The translations under genes were made by a program, and so were the position numbers. Positions 62,287 to 64,000 of a DNA stretch of 64,000 nucleotides are shown piece by piece. Each line of letters opens with the position of its first letter. Position 1 is the stretch's first letter. The DNA comes from Streptomyces glaucescens (lineage in GTDB: Bacteria; Actinomycetota; Actinomycetes; Streptomycetales; Streptomycetaceae). Location of the stretch: assembly GCF_000761215.1 (NCBI RefSeq), contig NZ_CP009439.1:62001-126000 (forward strand), given 5' to 3'. Below the pieces are notes generated by a model, which saw only the letters and a program-made list of their open reading frames with translations, made no database searches and was not told where the DNA came from.

Positions 62287-63615
62287 TCAGCCCGCCACGA
62301 CGTCGCGTAGTTCCCGTACAGCGCGCTCACGGTGGTGCTGGGCGGGGACCGCCTCGTACAGGTCCAGCGCGCGGCGGCGGACCAGGCCAGTGCGGTAGTC
62401 GCTGGGCAGCGCCGTCAGGGCGGCGATCGCACGGCGGCACGCCTGCTCGGTGTCGCCGTCGTGATGGGAGCACGCCGCCGCGTCGATGTTCAGCAGGGTG
62501 CGCGTCATGGTGCTGGTCGGCGCGGAGAGCTCCAGCGCCCGCTGCTGGCTCTCCTGGGCGCGGCGGGTGTCCCCGAGCGTGGTGAACGCGTGGCTGAGGT
62601 GGACGTGGTGCTTCTGCTCGCCGTACGTCAGCCACGTGTCCGACCGCTCCCCCTCGGGGAGCCGGTCCATGAGCGCGTCGGCGGCGGCGAGCGCGGTGCG
62701 GGCCTGCTCGCTCTGGTGGTTGAGGGCGTAGGCGCGGGCGGCGACAGCGGCTGCCAGCACCGCGGCGGCGGTCGGCCGGTTCCCGGCAGCGTGGCGGGCC
62801 TGCTCGGCAAGGCCGGTCGCAGCCTTCGGGGCGCCGTAGTTGAGCGGGACCATCGCCTCACGCGCCCGGACCCAGGCGTACAGCTGGTCGTCGCCGGATT
62901 CGGCGGCGGCCCGGGCGGCGGTGGCGAACCAGGCGCGGGATTCCCGGCGGCTGCCCAGGTCGTGTAAGACGATCGCGGTCATCCCGGCCATCTGCCCGGC
63001 CGTCCGGCACAACCTTGCCCGGACCGGGGCGGGCTGCGGGACGGTGAGCAGCGGGCTCAGGGTCGTGAAGTCGGTGACCAGGTCGGCCAGGACGCGGGTG
63101 GGTGCTTGTCCGTGGTAGCCGTATCCGTAGCTCTCGGCTGTGGCCTCGAGGTCGGCCAGGTCCTGGGGCGTGTCGGGGGAGAGGGTCTGGTCGACGTCGG
63201 TCCGGGCGGCGGTGAGGGCGGCGAGGGCCGGGGCGGTGAGGCCGGCGGCGAGCGCGCCGCGCAGCAAGTTGCGGCGCTTCATCGGATCATCTCCATGGTC
63301 GGACTCCGTGCTGGGAGCGGCGGTGTCCTCCCAGGGTTGCGCAGCGAGTCCCAGGAGGGCACCGGGAATGCGCAGACCGCCGGAGATTCGCTCGACAGTT
63401 GCCAGCGCGGTGACAGCCGCGGCGCCCCGGGCGATCTGGCTGACACGCTCTGCTTTGAGCGCGCACGCCTCCGCGATGCGGTTGAAGGAGATCCCCGCGT
63501 CGTGGGCCATGGCGAAGACGCTGGAGAAGTCGCGCTCGCGCAGGGCCCGGACGAAGGCGGGGTCGGCCAGCAGGCGGTGCGGCACTTGAGCGGGTGACGG
63601 CGGTAAGTCGTCCAC
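62287..63615 (-). CDS. XRE-TPR transcriptional regulator
   Basis: A 442-residue protein. The N-terminal HTH is at about 30-75 (SVFAMAHDAGISFNRIAEA, CALKAERVSQIARGAAAVT). KRRNLLRGALAAGL near 110 resembles the twin-arginine-like linker seen in many Streptomyces XRE-TPR regulators. The C-terminal 300 residues are TPR-like helical pairs (RAWFATAARAAAESGDDQLY, AWVRAREAMVPLNYGAPKA, LSHAFTTLGDTRRAQESQQR, ALELSAPTSTMTRTLLNID). Such proteins often respond to peptides or small molecules. A GTG start at 63615 was used. Confidence 0.78.
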   Translation of the reverse strand: MDDLPPSPAQVPHRLLADPAFVRALRERDFSSVFAMAHDAGISFNRIAEACALKAERVSQIARGAAAVTALATVERISGGLRIPGALLGLAAQPWEDTAAPSTESDHGDDPMKRRNLLRGALAAGLTAPALAALTAARTDVDQTLSPDTPQDLADLEATAESYGYGYHGQAPTRVLADLVTDFTTLSPLLTVPQPAPVRARLCRTAGQMAGMTAIVLHDLGSRRESRAWFATAARAAAESGDDQLYAWVRAREAMVPLNYGAPKAATGLAEQARHAAGNRPTAAAVLAAAVAARAYALNHQSEQARTALAAADALMDRLPEGERSDTWLTYGEQKHHVHLSHAFTTLGDTRRAQESQQRALELSAPTSTMTRTLLNIDAAACSHHDGDTEQACRRAIAALTALPSDYRTGLVRRRALDLYEAVPAQHHRERAVRELRDVVAG

Positions 63616-63780
63616 AAGTCCCCCTCAATCTCGTGGAATGACAGTGCGTCAGCCTGACGACCATACCCACCGTGGGGCCCCCATGGAGGGGTTAGCGGCG
63701 GCCGTCGTGGTGGCTTCACTGGCGGGTGTCGCGGCCGCGGCTGTCCAGGGCCCGGCCGACCGATCAGGAGGAGGGTCCTC

Positions 63781-63930
63781 ATGCCCAGTCCCATCCAGCC
63801 CCCGCCCGCCACGTCCGGTCCGCAGGCCAGCGGTCTGGTCCGCTCCCGCCGGCAGATCGTCGCCGCCCGGAACCGCAACGCCATCCCTTCGGACGGCGGC
63901 GGCACCGGCCGCAGCGACGGCAACGACTGA
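63781..63930 (+). CDS. Short 49-residue peptide gene
   Basis: ATG 63781 follows AGGAGGAGGG at a good distance. The product is MPSPIQPPPATSGPQASGLV, RSRRQIVAARNRNAIPSDGG, GTGRSDGND. It is basic in the middle and glycine-rich at the end, with no known family. It is divergent from the XRE-TPR regulator gene and could be a regulatory peptide or an unknown leader. Confidence 0.5.
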   Translation: MPSPIQPPPATSGPQASGLVRSRRQIVAARNRNAIPSDGGGTGRSDGND

Positions 63931-63951
63931 CGGACCGGGAGCCCTGACGCG

Positions 63952-64000
63952 ATGACGGATCTGTCCATCGCGGCATGCCTGGGCGAGGACTTCCTCGCCC
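63952..64000 (+). CDS. Partial gene at right edge
   Basis: ATG 63952, with CGGGAG about ten bases upstream, begins MTDLSIAACLGEDFLA and runs off the window, 22 bp behind the 49-residue frame. Too little is present to identify it. Confidence 0.35.
   Translation, partial: MTDLSIAACLGEDFLA

Noticed and set aside
1..64000. tRNA or rRNA genes and telomere-like terminal palindromes
   Set aside because: No cloverleaf or rRNA sequence was recognised, and the palindrome clusters of Streptomyces telomeres were not seen at either edge.

Overview
The window is very GC-rich actinobacterial DNA and almost certainly comes from Streptomyces or a close relative. Codons strongly prefer G or C in third position, GTG starts are common, and many genes belong to families found almost only in Streptomyces (DUF6207, DUF6233, DUF6192/RacP, DUF6236, DUF6415, DUF6879, XRE-DUF5753). 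There are no tRNA or rRNA genes and no core housekeeping operons. The content (relaxase, replication-relaxation protein, transposase remnants, twin small DNA ligases, toxins, nucleases, many paralogous pairs) fits a large plasmid, an integrated mobile element or a chromosome arm, but the sequence does not decide which.

Layout. 0-14.9 kb: small ATP-dependent DNA ligase; small unknown genes; a Y-family polymerase-like gene facing DUF6233 across two LexA-like boxes; secreted NucA/NucB nuclease; acetyltransferase; IS5-family transposase; RacP/DUF6192 pair; zinc-finger protein; secreted HNH nuclease; secreted Ig-like protein; XRE regulator. 15.2-20.5 kb: decayed metallophosphoesterase, a 1,274-residue HTH-STAND NTPase-WD40 protein, a secreted protein. 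20.7-38.5 kb: a region rich in predicted conflict genes: DUF4238, an RHH regulator, a zinc-ribbon/Vsr-like nuclease/Lsr2 gene broken by one indel, a nuclease-DUF2075 helicase divergent from a DUF3883 nuclease, DUF6236, a tyrS remnant, a transposase remnant, one copy of a [small protein-DUF6879-XRE/DUF5753] cassette beside DUF6415, and a TerD-nuclease fusion. 39-50.3 kb: a polymorphic toxin locus with a secreted LamG protein, a 2,325-residue RHS/HINT protein with a nuclease-like tip, and a presumed immunity gene. 50.5-52.1 kb: an IS110-family relic split by an 872-bp IS5-family element with a 3-bp target duplication. 52.1-55.5 kb: the second copy of the regulatory cassette, ending in a second DNA ligase. 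55.5-64 kb: RelE-like protein, zinc ribbon, frameshifted MobF relaxase plus partner, a repeat-dense non-coding segment that could be an origin or oriT, a HEPN-like gene, a replication-relaxation protein, an XRE/TPR regulator and a small ORF.

How the parts fit together. Three themes dominate: DNA damage and DNA handling (two ligases, SOS-like Y-family gene, several nucleases); conflict (RHS toxin, STAND-WD40, TerD fusion, helicase-nuclease, DUF3883, Vsr-like, HEPN-like); and mobility (relaxase, replication-relaxation, nested ISs). Many genes exist as pairs: ligase, DUF6233, DUF6415, DUF6879 cassette, the secreted DYVDVR-ending proteins, and a small GVPSP-motif protein. At least seven otherwise conserved reading frames are broken by one- or two-base indels, often in short G or C runs. 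These may be real decay or base-calling errors, and raw reads should be checked before any are called dead.
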